DNA of 64,000 nucleotides from an uncultured Bacteroidota bacterium (lineage in GTDB: Bacteria > Bacteroidota > Bacteroidia > Bacteroidales > UBA12077). The translations under genes were made by a program, and so were the position numbers. The stretch is taken from assembly GCA_913055635.1 (NCBI GenBank), contig CAJXLK010000008.1, positions 49,711-113,710 on the forward strand, given 5' to 3'. Positions 38,959-47,367 of the stretch are shown one piece after another; position 1 is the stretch's first letter, and the number at the start of each line of letters is the position of its first letter. The notes beneath the pieces were generated by a model that saw nothing but the letters and a program-made list of their open reading frames with translations, had not been told where the DNA came from and did not search any database.

Positions 38959-39471
38959 ATGAAGAAGCTCGTTTTGGTATCGTTTTTGTTCTTATTTTCC
39001 CTCACTGCATTCGCCCAACGCTATGCCTATGTCGATACCGACTATATCCTGAACAATATACCGGCTTATAAAGCTGCCCAGGATAAACTCGACCAGCTTT
39101 CTTTTGAATGGCAACAGGAGCTTGAAAACAAACGGGAGCAGCTCGAGGAGTTAACCCGCGAATTCCAAAGCGAGAAGGTCTTGCTGACTGAAAAAATGAA
39201 AAAGAAAAGAAACAAACAGATTGAACAGCGCCGCCAGCAATTGCAGGAACTCAAGCGCAAATATTTTGGACCGGAGGGCCAGCTTTATCAAAAACGCCAG
39301 GAACTGGTTCAACCCATTCAGGAAGAAGTCTATAGCGCCATTGAAACCATTGCCCAACGCGGCAATTATGCGGTGATTTTTGACGCCGCCAGTGAATCCA
39401 ATATGCTTTATACCGACCCCAGTTACGATAAGAGCGATGAAGTGCTCAAAGAATTGGGCTATAAGAATTAA
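38959..39471 (+). CDS. Periplasmic chaperone OmpH/Skp, first copy
   Basis: The 170-residue protein has a signal peptide ending AFAQ, then the Skp/OmpH opening YAYVDTDYILNNIPAYKAAQDKLDQL, a long charged coiled-coil arm (residues about 50-110) and a beta-strand return IAQRGNYAVIFDAAS. Skp family proteins hold unfolded outer-membrane proteins for BamA. It starts 11 bp after bamA. The last eight codons reappear 139 bp further downstream, beyond a cluster of palindromes. Confidence 0.93.
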   Translation: MKKLVLVSFLFLFSLTAFAQRYAYVDTDYILNNIPAYKAAQDKLDQLSFEWQQELENKREQLEELTREFQSEKVLLTEKMKKKRNKQIEQRRQQLQELKRKYFGPEGQLYQKRQELVQPIQEEVYSAIETIAQRGNYAVIFDAASESNMLYTDPSYDKSDEVLKELGYKN

Positions 39472-39633
39472 ACCCCGCTTAGCGGGGTCGGAGATCCCCG
39501 CTTGATTGACCCCCGCTTAGCGGGGTCAAAAGAATACGACCCCGCTAAGCGGGGGATAGAAAAAACAATCAGTTACGACCCCGCTAAGCGGGGGGTAAGT
39601 CAAAGTCCAAAAGAATTAGGTTATAAGAATTAA
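39448..39633. repeat. Duplicated gene tail flanking palindromes
   Basis: The final 24 bases of the first ompH gene (39448-39471, encoding KELGYKN and stop) recur at 39610-39633. The two copies differ at two positions, both synonymous (TTG/TTA and GGC/GGT). The palindrome cluster lies between them. Confidence 0.75.
39473..39593. repeat. Cluster of four REP-like palindromes
   Basis: Four 15-bp palindromes lie at 39473-39487, 39511-39525, 39540-39554 and 39579-39593. The first two read CCCCGCTTAGCGGGG and the last two its reverse complement, with a flanking GGTC or GACC. A half copy sits at 39496. The first two units are thus inverted relative to the last two, and the whole can fold into hairpins. 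This resembles REP/BIME elements. Confidence 0.85.
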
Positions 39634-39646
39634 ATTTGTAAATTTG
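39631..39646 (+). promoter_or_regulatory. Double -7 element upstream of second ompH
   Basis: TAAATTTG occurs twice in direct succession (39631-39638 and 39639-39646), each fitting TAnnTTTG, 28-43 bp before the ATG at 39674. A -33 element is not clear. The second ompH may have its own promoter downstream of the palindrome cluster. Confidence 0.4.
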
Positions 39647-39673
39647 TATTAAACTATTTAAAAATCATTGACT

Positions 39674-40192
39674 ATGAAGAGATTTGTTTTATCCCTGCTA
39701 ATAATTGCTTTTATTTTCCCTGTGATGAGTAAAGCTCAGACCAGTGAGCTGAAATTTGGCCACATCAATGTTCAGGAATTGATGAGTATGATGCCTGAGC
39801 GCGACAGCATCCGCCAGGAGCTACAGGATTATCAGAACATGCTGCGCAACGAGATTCAAACCCTACAGAAGGAATACACAAATAAGCTGCAGAAGTATCA
39901 GGAGAATCAGGGCAGCTATTCTCAGCTGGTCAAACAATCCAAGCAAAGGGAGTTGCAGGATATGCAACAGCGGATTCAGGAGTTTCAGTCCACTGCTCAG
40001 CAGGATTTTCAGCAAAAGCAGCAGGAGCTGCTTCAACCCCTGATGTCAAAGATTGACAGTGCCATCCGCGAAGTGGGCGAGAAGCATGGCTATATCTATA
40101 TCTTTGATACCAGCGCCGGTGCTGTGGTCTATAAATCGCAACAGAGCGAAAATGTAATGCCCCTGGTTCAGGAAGAATTGGGTTTACAATAA
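39674..40192 (+). CDS. Periplasmic chaperone OmpH/Skp, second copy
   Basis: A 172-residue Skp/OmpH protein starting at ATG 39674 with a signal peptide ending SKAQ. The family opening KFGHINVQELMSMMPERDSIRQEL, a Gln-rich coiled-coil arm (residues about 50-110) and the return strand KHGYIYIFDTSAGAVVY are clear. Two tandem ompH genes behind bamA are normal in Bacteroidota. A terminator follows within 30 bp. Confidence 0.93.
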   Translation: MKRFVLSLLIIAFIFPVMSKAQTSELKFGHINVQELMSMMPERDSIRQELQDYQNMLRNEIQTLQKEYTNKLQKYQENQGSYSQLVKQSKQRELQDMQQRIQEFQSTAQQDFQQKQQELLQPLMSKIDSAIREVGEKHGYIYIFDTSAGAVVYKSQQSENVMPLVQEELGLQ

Positions 40193-40218
40193 ATCATGGA
40201 GCTATCCATTTTTGGAAC

Positions 40219-40250
40219 AGGCCATCTTAGTGAAGGTGGTCTTTTTTTTT
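40219..40250 (+). terminator. Terminator downstream of ompH pair
   Basis: GGCCATCTT pairs with AAGGTGGTC (two G-U pairs), followed by nine T residues ending at 40250. It separates the ompH genes from murI, only 24 bp away. Confidence 0.75.
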
Positions 40251-40273
40251 GAATGTGCTCATTTTTATTGTTT

Positions 40274-41089
40274 ATGTTGAAGCCTGAACAACCCATTGGC
40301 ATCTTTGATTCCGGCGTGGGTGGCCTGACGGTGGCATCGGCCATCAAACAGCAACTGCCCGGGGAAAAGATGATCTATTTTGGTGATACGGCCCATTTGC
40401 CCTATGGCGATAAGTCAGCTTCCACCATTAGAGCCTATTCACGCCGCATTGCCGATTTTCTGCTGGACAAGCAGGTCAAGGTCCTTTTGATTGCTTGCAA
40501 TACAGCCTCTGCTGTAGCCTACAGGGATCTGCTCGAGTATGTAGGCGACCGGGTCCATGTGGTCAACGTCATCGACCCGGCCGTTGAGTTTATCACCCGC
40601 CATTATCCCAATGAAACCGTGGGGGTGATCGGAACCAAAGGCACCATCCAAAGCGGTACCTATGAGCGCAAAATTCTCGGCCACAAAAAAGGCATCCGGG
40701 TGCGCTCGCTGGCTACCCCGCTCTTTGTGCCTATGATTGAAGAAGGCTTTGTCTACGACGACATCAGCAACGCCATCATCCGATCTTACCTTTCCAGTGA
40801 AACCCTGCGCGAGATTAAATCGCTCATCCTCGGTTGCACCCATTACCCGATCATCAAAAACCAGATCCGTAAATTCTTTAATTTTCAGGTCGATGTGATT
40901 GATTCGGCCAACGCGGTGGCCACTTATCTGAAAAATATTCTCAGCCGCCACCAATTGTTGAATGATGCCGATCAACCCGGTCATTTATTCTACGTCAGTG
41001 ACTATACGGAATATTTCGAGGCCATCGCCCGGATGTTTTTTGAGGAAAGGCTGAACCTGGTACTTCAAAACATCTGGCAGGAAACCTGA
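40274..41089 (+). CDS. murI: Glutamate racemase
   Basis: MurI makes D-glutamate for peptidoglycan. From ATG 40274 (MLKPEQPIGIFDSGVGG) it has 271 residues, the family length; the open frame upstream overlaps the terminator's T-run. The two catalytic cysteines are in ACNTASA and LGCTHYP, and YFGDTAHLPYG is intact. The location behind ompH is conserved in Bacteroidota. Confidence 0.95.
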   Translation: MLKPEQPIGIFDSGVGGLTVASAIKQQLPGEKMIYFGDTAHLPYGDKSASTIRAYSRRIADFLLDKQVKVLLIACNTASAVAYRDLLEYVGDRVHVVNVIDPAVEFITRHYPNETVGVIGTKGTIQSGTYERKILGHKKGIRVRSLATPLFVPMIEEGFVYDDISNAIIRSYLSSETLREIKSLILGCTHYPIIKNQIRKFFNFQVDVIDSANAVATYLKNILSRHQLLNDADQPGHLFYVSDYTEYFEAIARMFFEERLNLVLQNIWQET

Positions 41090-41316
41090 GGTGGAGTTAT
41101 TGCTTCGGTTTTAATCCGGGCTTTTCTTAGGCCCCTGATTGCAGCCTTTCTGATCATTATTCATTTTGAGTCTAAATAAATTTGGGGCCTGTTTTTCTTT
41201 TCCCCAGTGGCTGGCCTTCTCCTAAAGGCTGGGATGCTACTGATAAAAGTCATTTAATATCTTTTTTTCTTTGGTGATCTTTAAGCAAACTCTCTATCAT
41301 CTAAAAGCCACTTAAT

Positions 41317-44300
41317 ATGCGTAAGATCAGTGAACATCCCATTTTGGATATAGATCAACGGGAACAGGTGAGCTTTCTATATGAAGGCCATCAAGTGACC
41401 TGCGACAGCGGGCTGACCATTGCCGCGGCTTTACATCAGGCTGGTTTCCCGGTCCATTCCCACAGCCTCGAGGGCAGGAATCGGAGCCTGGAGTGTGGTA
41501 TTGGCAAGTGCGGGGCCTGCGAAATGTTGGTTGACGGGGAAATCAAGCGAATCTGTATCACCAAGGTTGATGGAGTGCAGGAGGTTCGCGAGATTCCCTC
41601 CGATTATGAACCCCGGGCCAAAGCGGTGACCACCGATAAGGGCGAGCGCATCTATCAGACAGATGTCGCCATCATTGGTGCCGGACCGGCTGGACTGGCT
41701 GCCCGGGAGGAACTCAACCGCCACGATATTGACAACATTGTGGTCGATAACAATGAACGCATCGGCGGACAGTTCCTGATGCAAACCCACCAGTTCTTTT
41801 TCTTTGAGAAAGAGAAAAAATACGGGGGCATGCGTGGCTTTGAGATCGCCAAAGAGCTGGCCGGGGATGATCATCGCGGCATCTTTTTGAATTCGACGGT
41901 TTGGGATATCCTTGAAGGTAGGCGGCTAGCTGTCAAGAACATACGCACTGAAGCGCTTTATTTCATCGAAGCCAGCCATCTGATTGTTGCTACTGGCGCG
42001 GTACCTTTTATGCCACCTTTTGAGAATGATGATGTGCCCGGGGTATACACTGCTGCCGTGATGCAAAAGATGATGAACATGGAACGCACCCTGCTGGGCA
42101 AAAATGTCTTGACTGTCGGGGCTGGCAACATTGGTTACCTGACTTCCTATCAGCTTACCCAGGCCGGGGCCAATGTCAGGGCCATTGTGGAAGCCCTGCC
42201 CCAGGAGGGCGGCTTTCCGGTGCAGGCCAACAGGGTTAGAAGGCTTGGTATACCCATTATGACCTCACGTCAACTGATCAAGGCCATTCCCAATAAGCAG
42301 CATAATGGCATCCATGGAGCTGTAGTGGCTGAATCCAAAAATTTTGAACCGATTCCCGGCACCGAACAGGTGATAGAGGGCATAGATGCCATCAACATCT
42401 GTACCGGCCTGGTCTCTGATGATGTTTTACTGACCAAGGGACAGGAGGTTTTTGGCCGGGCCTGTCATGGAGCAGGTGATGCCATCCGCATTGGGGAAGG
42501 TACCAGTGCCGTTTTAAGGGGCAAACAGGTGGCTTATGAGATCCTTGATCAGTTGGATGAAAAATATGATTATAAGCAGTATTTGAAGCTTTCTAAAGAA
42601 TATATTGATTCGCAGCAGGAACCGGTCAGGGTAATGGATGAACCTGAAATGCCCTCCCGCGAGCGAATGGAGAAAAAGCCTTTTGTCATTATTGATTGCC
42701 TGCATGGTTTTGCCTGTAATCCATGTGCTTTTGTTTGTCCCTTTGGTGCCATCACCAAGAGTTCGACCAGTACGGTGCCCCGTATCGATTATGACAAATG
42801 CACCGGGTGCATGCAGTGTGTTTATCAATGTCCCGGTTTGGCCATTTTTGGGTATCACCTGAAAAAAGACTGGTTGTTCCTGCCCATAGAAGTTGAGGCA
42901 CAGGAGGATACGGAAGTCTATCTGGTGAACAACCAGGGTGAAAAGCTTGGGGAAGGTCATATAGAGCGGATCATGCGCAAGAAAAATAAAACCCATGTGG
43001 CCCGGGTCAAATCACATGATGTCCATGGTGAGGATTTGACTCAGGTACGGGGATTCATCGCCAAGGAGAAATACCCTGAACCCCTGCAGATGAAGCCTTA
43101 CCAGGATGAAATGGAAAGTGAGCAATACATTTGCCATTGTGATGATGTTAAGTTGAAGGATGTCTTGGAGGTGATCGGCAACCGGAAATTTATTTCTGTT
43201 GATGAAGTTAAGCATACCACCCGTCTTGGGATGGGATCTTGCCGGGGCACCCGTTGTCTGAAGCGTCTGCGGCAGGTTTTGCCTAAATATGGCATTTCCC
43301 TGGTGGGCAATGCTACTCCCCGGGGCCCGATGTCGAATCAGGTTTTAATGGGCGAACTTTATCCCCGCAATGTGCATGAGCAGCGGCAACCTCTGCATAA
43401 TGGCCAGGAAGCGAAGAAGGTGAAGGTCAATGCCCTGGTGGCCGGTGGCGGCATAGGCGGGAGTGCCCTGTTCCGTTACCTTGCGGAAGCCGGGCAGGAG
43501 CCGGTGCTGATCAATTACGACCGGGGTTCCTCCTGGCGAAACATTGCCGGGGGCCGGCCCAACTTCAGCCTCCCCGAATTGTCTGAAATTGCCAACAACA
43601 ACAATAAAATATTCCAGCAACTACAGTCGATTTCCAATGTCGATTACCGGCCCATCCGTTACGTGACTTTTGCCCATGACGATGCCACCTACCAAACCCT
43701 GAAGAAGTCCCTGGAATGGTCGGATGGCTATATGATTGAACCGGGTGATTTTCAGCGCGAACTCTCGCCCCATTTCAATCCTGATCTGGACACCTATCAG
43801 GCGGCCCTGGTTACCAAGAACTGCTGGCAGTCGACCCCGGGAAAGGTCCTCGACCTGGTTCGCCATCTGGGTGAACAAAACGGTGGTCAGGTAGAAGAGG
43901 ATTGTAAGGTGATCGATGTCCAAAAAGACGGCAAAACCTATAAGGTACTGGTGCGAAATCATCAGAAGGAATACATTGAATATCAAACGCCGGTGTTCAT
44001 CAATGCCATGGGGCCCACGGGGCATTACTTTGCAAAAGATATGGGCATTGAAACAGGCTTGTTCTCTGTTAAGCACCAGGCTTTTATTACCCGGCGCCTG
44101 CCTTACCTGGGGCCCAACGGTCAACCCATGCCGATGATGATTGATCGCCGGCACTATAAAGGTTTTGTGGCTGTGTATGGCCAACAGCTGGCTGAAACCG
44201 GCCAGGTTATTGGATGCGCCTCGCCGAAGGTGGAACCCAATGAAACGGATAAAAACCTGAAAGTCAATTCACAGGATTTTATGAACATCGCCACCGAAAT

Positions 44301-44550
44301 CTTTACCAATTGGATCCCTAAACTCTCCTCGGCCGGATTCCAGGCTGTGTGGTCGGGTTACTACGTGGAACCCCGTATGGTGATCGATCCTGAACTCGGC
44401 CTCTTCCTTGGCCTTAGGGGACAGGGATACATGCTGGGCCAGTATCTGGCCAAAATGTATGTGGATAAACTGATGGGAAAGCCGGTTCCCGATTATTTCG
44501 ATCGCCTCAGGCTTGACGGCGACGGATTGCTTGAGAAAGCCTTTAAATGA
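41317..44550 (+). CDS. Multi-cofactor FAD/Fe-S amine dehydrogenase-like fusion
   Basis: The 1077-residue protein joins what are separate subunits in hydrogen-cyanide synthase, opine and D-hydroxyproline dehydrogenases. In order: a [2Fe-2S] ferredoxin domain with C60, C65, C68 and C80; an FAD/NAD-binding oxidoreductase domain (AIIGAGPAGLAA, about residue 117); a ferredoxin-like insertion with CNPCAFVCP (about 466) and CTGCMQCVYQCP (about 495), room for two [4Fe-4S] clusters; a BFD-like [2Fe-2S] domain (CHCDD near 605, GSCRGTRC near 641); and a DAO-type FAD domain (VAGGGIGGSALF, about 708). It probably oxidises an amine or imino acid and passes electrons through the clusters. It has no signal peptide and stands alone. 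The substrate is unknown. Confidence 0.85.
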   Translation: MRKISEHPILDIDQREQVSFLYEGHQVTCDSGLTIAAALHQAGFPVHSHSLEGRNRSLECGIGKCGACEMLVDGEIKRICITKVDGVQEVREIPSDYEPRAKAVTTDKGERIYQTDVAIIGAGPAGLAAREELNRHDIDNIVVDNNERIGGQFLMQTHQFFFFEKEKKYGGMRGFEIAKELAGDDHRGIFLNSTVWDILEGRRLAVKNIRTEALYFIEASHLIVATGAVPFMPPFENDDVPGVYTAAVMQKMMNMERTLLGKNVLTVGAGNIGYLTSYQLTQAGANVRAIVEALPQEGGFPVQANRVRRLGIPIMTSRQLIKAIPNKQHNGIHGAVVAESKNFEPIPGTEQVIEGIDAINICTGLVSDDVLLTKGQEVFGRACHGAGDAIRIGEGTSAVLRGKQVAYEILDQLDEKYDYKQYLKLSKEYIDSQQEPVRVMDEPEMPSRERMEKKPFVIIDCLHGFACNPCAFVCPFGAITKSSTSTVPRIDYDKCTGCMQCVYQCPGLAIFGYHLKKDWLFLPIEVEAQEDTEVYLVNNQGEKLGEGHIERIMRKKNKTHVARVKSHDVHGEDLTQVRGFIAKEKYPEPLQMKPYQDEMESEQYICHCDDVKLKDVLEVIGNRKFISVDEVKHTTRLGMGSCRGTRCLKRLRQVLPKYGISLVGNATPRGPMSNQVLMGELYPRNVHEQRQPLHNGQEAKKVKVNALVAGGGIGGSALFRYLAEAGQEPVLINYDRGSSWRNIAGGRPNFSLPELSEIANNNNKIFQQLQSISNVDYRPIRYVTFAHDDATYQTLKKSLEWSDGYMIEPGDFQRELSPHFNPDLDTYQAALVTKNCWQSTPGKVLDLVRHLGEQNGGQVEEDCKVIDVQKDGKTYKVLVRNHQKEYIEYQTPVFINAMGPTGHYFAKDMGIETGLFSVKHQAFITRRLPYLGPNGQPMPMMIDRRHYKGFVAVYGQQLAETGQVIGCASPKVEPNETDKNLKVNSQDFMNIATEIFTNWIPKLSSAGFQAVWSGYYVEPRMVIDPELGLFLGLRGQGYMLGQYLAKMYVDKLMGKPVPDYFDRLRLDGDGLLEKAFK

Positions 44551-44582
44551 TTCATTGATTTCTTCTATTCCCCAGCTTTGCA

Positions 44583-44625
44583 TAAAAAGCCCCACCGGCG
44601 AAACACCGGTGTGGCTTTTTTATGC
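44583..44625 (+). terminator. Terminator of the fusion oxidoreductase gene
   Basis: The arms at about 44584-44599 and 44606-44621 (AAAAAGCC...CACCGG with CCGGTGTGGCTTTTT) form a stem with one mismatch and a five-base loop, followed by T residues. Confidence 0.8.
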
Positions 44626-44866
44626 CTCCTTCCGGGTGCATGGTGAACATTGGCCCTCTATTTTTTGTCTAAAGTTTGTTTCTTAAGATTCAACATGGGA
44701 TCTTGTTCATTGCCAACTCTATTTATTCTATGTTCCTATGTGGATGATCAAAATAGGGAAGACACAATTACTGGTCATGGTCATTCAAGCAAGTTGGCAA
44801 TAAAGATATACCGGTATCAATTATCATTGTGCATTTAAATACATTGTTCAATTAAAAACGACAGCG

Positions 44867-45259
44867 ATGCAAAAAAGTAGGATGTTCATCAAAGTATTGA
44901 GGCTTCTTCTTTCTCTTATCTTAATTGTCTTTGGAATCAACGGTTTCATTGGATTTCTGCCTATGCCCGAACCCCCTGAAGCGGCAGCTCAATTTTTGCA
45001 AGGCTTATCACGGGGGATATTTGTTTTTCCTGTTCTTTATGGCCTGGAAGTATTGATTGGCCTATTACTTCTTGTGAATCGTTATGTTGTGTTGGGCCTG
45101 CTGGCCTTTTTTCCCTTAGCGGTAAGTATTTTGTTGTATCACTTGTTTTTGGACCCGGCAGGCGGGGCAGCGGGTTATTTGACCTTTATAATTGAAATCC
45201 TTTTGCTGATTGGTTACCGGGATCATTACCGGCAGCTTTTTGAATCCCGTCCCTCCTGA
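44867..45259 (+). CDS. DoxX-like membrane protein
   Basis: The 130-residue protein has four predicted membrane helices. The stretch LILIVFGINGFIGFLPMPEPPEAAAQFLQG, with a gap after the first helix, is typical of DoxX-like proteins in Bacteroidota. Function of this group is not settled; some members are linked to thiosulfate oxidation or redox stress. It stands alone with 240 bp of mostly AT-rich sequence upstream that holds no other convincing gene. Confidence 0.8.
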   Translation: MQKSRMFIKVLRLLLSLILIVFGINGFIGFLPMPEPPEAAAQFLQGLSRGIFVFPVLYGLEVLIGLLLLVNRYVVLGLLAFFPLAVSILLYHLFLDPAGGAAGYLTFIIEILLLIGYRDHYRQLFESRPS

Positions 45260-45358
45260 TGATTTGGGCTGAACTTTTGCTGGGCACTTTGGTTGGGGAT
45301 ACACCCCTTGGTTGAGCATGCTCATAAAATGGATGCCATTAAAATCGAAGGTTTTTTA

Positions 45359-45366
45359 TAACTTTG
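45359..45366 (+). promoter_or_regulatory. Candidate -7 element for the DUF169 gene
   Basis: TAACTTTG, a full match to TAnnTTTG, lies 18 bp before the ATG at 45385. No TTG is present at the usual -33 distance. Confidence 0.45.
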
Positions 45367-45384
45367 GGATAAATTCTAACGCAT

Positions 45385-46134
45385 ATGGATACATCATTGC
45401 GGGACCATTTTATTGAGCAATGGAGGCGCTATTTTAATGATGCCGAATTGCCGATTGCTTTTTACTACAGTGAAGATCGCGGTAATATTGAGCAGGCACC
45501 GCAGCCAGGGGGCAACCACCATCATTGTCTGATTTGCGGGTTGAGAAAAATACGCAACGGCAAGGCCATGGCCTTTGGAAAGGAGCACATCGGCTGTGCC
45601 GGTGGGCGGCGCTATGCTGGATTTAATCAGGATTACAGCCAGGATTTTGAGTATTTCCTCTCCTGTGGTAAAAAGGGGGTGGAGGGAGAGCGTTACAAGA
45701 AAGATCCGGAAACCGTTCGCCTGATGATGGAAGATTATCCCGCCCTCCGCAAGCACAATAAGTGGTTGATTTTTAAACCGTGGGATCAGCTTACCGAGGC
45801 GGATGAACCGGAAGTGGTCATCTTTTTTGGCAAGCCCGACGTGATATCCGGATTGTTCATGCTGGCCAATTATGATTTTGTCGGCAATGCCGGGGTCATA
45901 AGTCCTTTCAGCAGTGGCTGCGGCTCGGTGATTCTTCATCCTTACCTGGAAAAAGACAAGGATAAACCCCGCAGTGTGATCGGGATGTTCGATCCTTCCG
46001 CCCGGCCCTGCGTAAACCGCGATGAGCTGACTTTTTCCACCCCTTTTAGCCGGTTGAAGCAGTTGATTGATTATATGGAAGAAAGTTTCCTGATCACCAA
46101 AACCTGGAGTCACATCAATCAGCGTATCGACTAG
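45385..46134 (+). CDS. DUF169 family protein
   Basis: A 249-residue cytoplasmic protein of the DUF169 family. Family marks are the Cys-containing segments HCLICGLRKIRNGKAMAFGKEHIGCAGGRRYAGF and CGSVILHPY, and the C-terminal DELTFSTPFSRL. Members occur in anaerobes and are of unknown function; the conserved cysteines suggest metal or cofactor binding. It appears monocistronic. Confidence 0.82.
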   Translation: MDTSLRDHFIEQWRRYFNDAELPIAFYYSEDRGNIEQAPQPGGNHHHCLICGLRKIRNGKAMAFGKEHIGCAGGRRYAGFNQDYSQDFEYFLSCGKKGVEGERYKKDPETVRLMMEDYPALRKHNKWLIFKPWDQLTEADEPEVVIFFGKPDVISGLFMLANYDFVGNAGVISPFSSGCGSVILHPYLEKDKDKPRSVIGMFDPSARPCVNRDELTFSTPFSRLKQLIDYMEESFLITKTWSHINQRID

Positions 46135-46285
46135 TGCGTATTGAACCTCAGTCGATGGAATAAAAGCATCCTGCAGCATTATTTCGATCGGTCAAAAAAA
46201 GCTTTATGCCCGCGAAGATTTTCTCTGACCGCATTGCCCCTCCACTTTAGGAGCGCATTCGCCCAGTTAAATAAATGAATCAACC

Positions 46286-47122
46286 ATGCAGCGATTTTTA
46301 CCCCTAGTATTTGCTCTTTTTCTCCTGCTGCCTATGACGAGCCAGGGGCAAGAAATAGGCCTGATGACTTATAATATTCGTTATGCCAATCCCGGTGATG
46401 GGCCAAATGCCTGGTCCTCTCGGAAAGAGCAGGTAGTGGAGCAATTTTTCTTTTATGAGCCGGCCATATTTGGCATTCAGGAGGGATTGCATTCCCAGGT
46501 GCAATACCTGGATGAGGCCCTTTCAGATTATACCTATGAAGGGATTGGCCGTGGGGCTGGAAAACAGGATGGTGAATATTCGGCGCTTTATTATGATACC
46601 CTTGCTTTTAAACGGGTCAGGGGCAATACCTTCTGGCTTTCTTCCACCCCGGAACGCCCGTCGGTAGGTTGGGATGCGGCCATGAACCGCATCTGTACCT
46701 GGGCTTTACTGGAGCATCGCCAAAGCGGGCGTCGAATGATGGTGTTGAATACCCATTTTGACCATGTCGGTGAACAGGCCCGTTATGAATCTGCCCGGTT
46801 GATCGTTCAGCGAATTCGTCAACTGAATCAGGCCGGCCATCCGGTGGTGCTGATGGGTGATTTGAATGCCGAACCCGGCGATCGCCCTATCCAACAGATA
46901 TCCAGCTATATGAGCGACGCCCGTGAGGCCACGAAAACCCCGGCATTTGGCCCGGAAGGCACCTATAACGGTTTTCATTTTAATGAACCGGTAAAACGCC
47001 GCATTGATTATATTTTTGTTAAGCGGGCTGATGTACTCAAATATGGCGTTTTAAGCGATCCGGAAAACCTGCACTATCCTTCCGACCATTTTCCCGTTTA
47101 TGCTCAAATTATTTTGAAATAG
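46286..47122 (+). CDS. Secreted endonuclease/exonuclease/phosphatase family hydrolase
   Basis: The 278-residue protein has a signal peptide ending SQGQ and the complete EEP fold signature: MTYNIRY, FGIQE (metal-binding Glu), NTHFDHVG, MGDLNAEPGD, RIDYIFV and SDHFPV. Secreted members in Bacteroidota often act on phosphoesters of sugars, nucleic acids or lipids; the substrate here is unknown. It is convergent with the lipoprotein gene and shares the terminator at 47303. Confidence 0.88.
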   Translation: MQRFLPLVFALFLLLPMTSQGQEIGLMTYNIRYANPGDGPNAWSSRKEQVVEQFFFYEPAIFGIQEGLHSQVQYLDEALSDYTYEGIGRGAGKQDGEYSALYYDTLAFKRVRGNTFWLSSTPERPSVGWDAAMNRICTWALLEHRQSGRRMMVLNTHFDHVGEQARYESARLIVQRIRQLNQAGHPVVLMGDLNAEPGDRPIQQISSYMSDAREATKTPAFGPEGTYNGFHFNEPVKRRIDYIFVKRADVLKYGVLSDPENLHYPSDHFPVYAQIILK

Positions 47123-47302
47123 GATGGGTTGATTAAACCGATTTTCGTTGAATGAGAAAAACGATTGGCTTTTCCGTTTGCCAGCTGATTGGATGTTTGT
47201 TTTATCCAGGTTGGAAGTTGATGATTCATACTCAGGGTCAAAGAGAAGCATCCCGGCATTATACAGGCTCTGGTGGATAGACTGGGATCCATGAAAGGGT
47301 GA

Positions 47303-47345
47303 AAACGAAAAAGGCCATTCTCACCTGGAATGGCCTTTTTCGTTT
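47303..47345. terminator. Bidirectional terminator
   Basis: A perfect 18-bp inverted repeat (AAACGAAAAAGGCCATTC at 47303-47320 and its complement at 47328-47345) with a seven-base loop sits between two convergent genes. T-runs within both arms make it work in either direction. Confidence 0.88.
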
Positions 47346-47367
47346 ATCTGCACTGATAGAATGCTTT

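Noticed and set aside
39473..39593. The palindromes as an ordinary terminator of the first ompH
   Set aside because: No T-run follows the hairpins, and four copies in two orientations point to a repeat element; partial attenuation remains possible.
44650..44838. 62-codon frame between the oxidoreductase and DoxX-like genes
   Set aside because: Mixed composition, no homology seen, and begins right behind a terminator without promoter or ribosome binding site.
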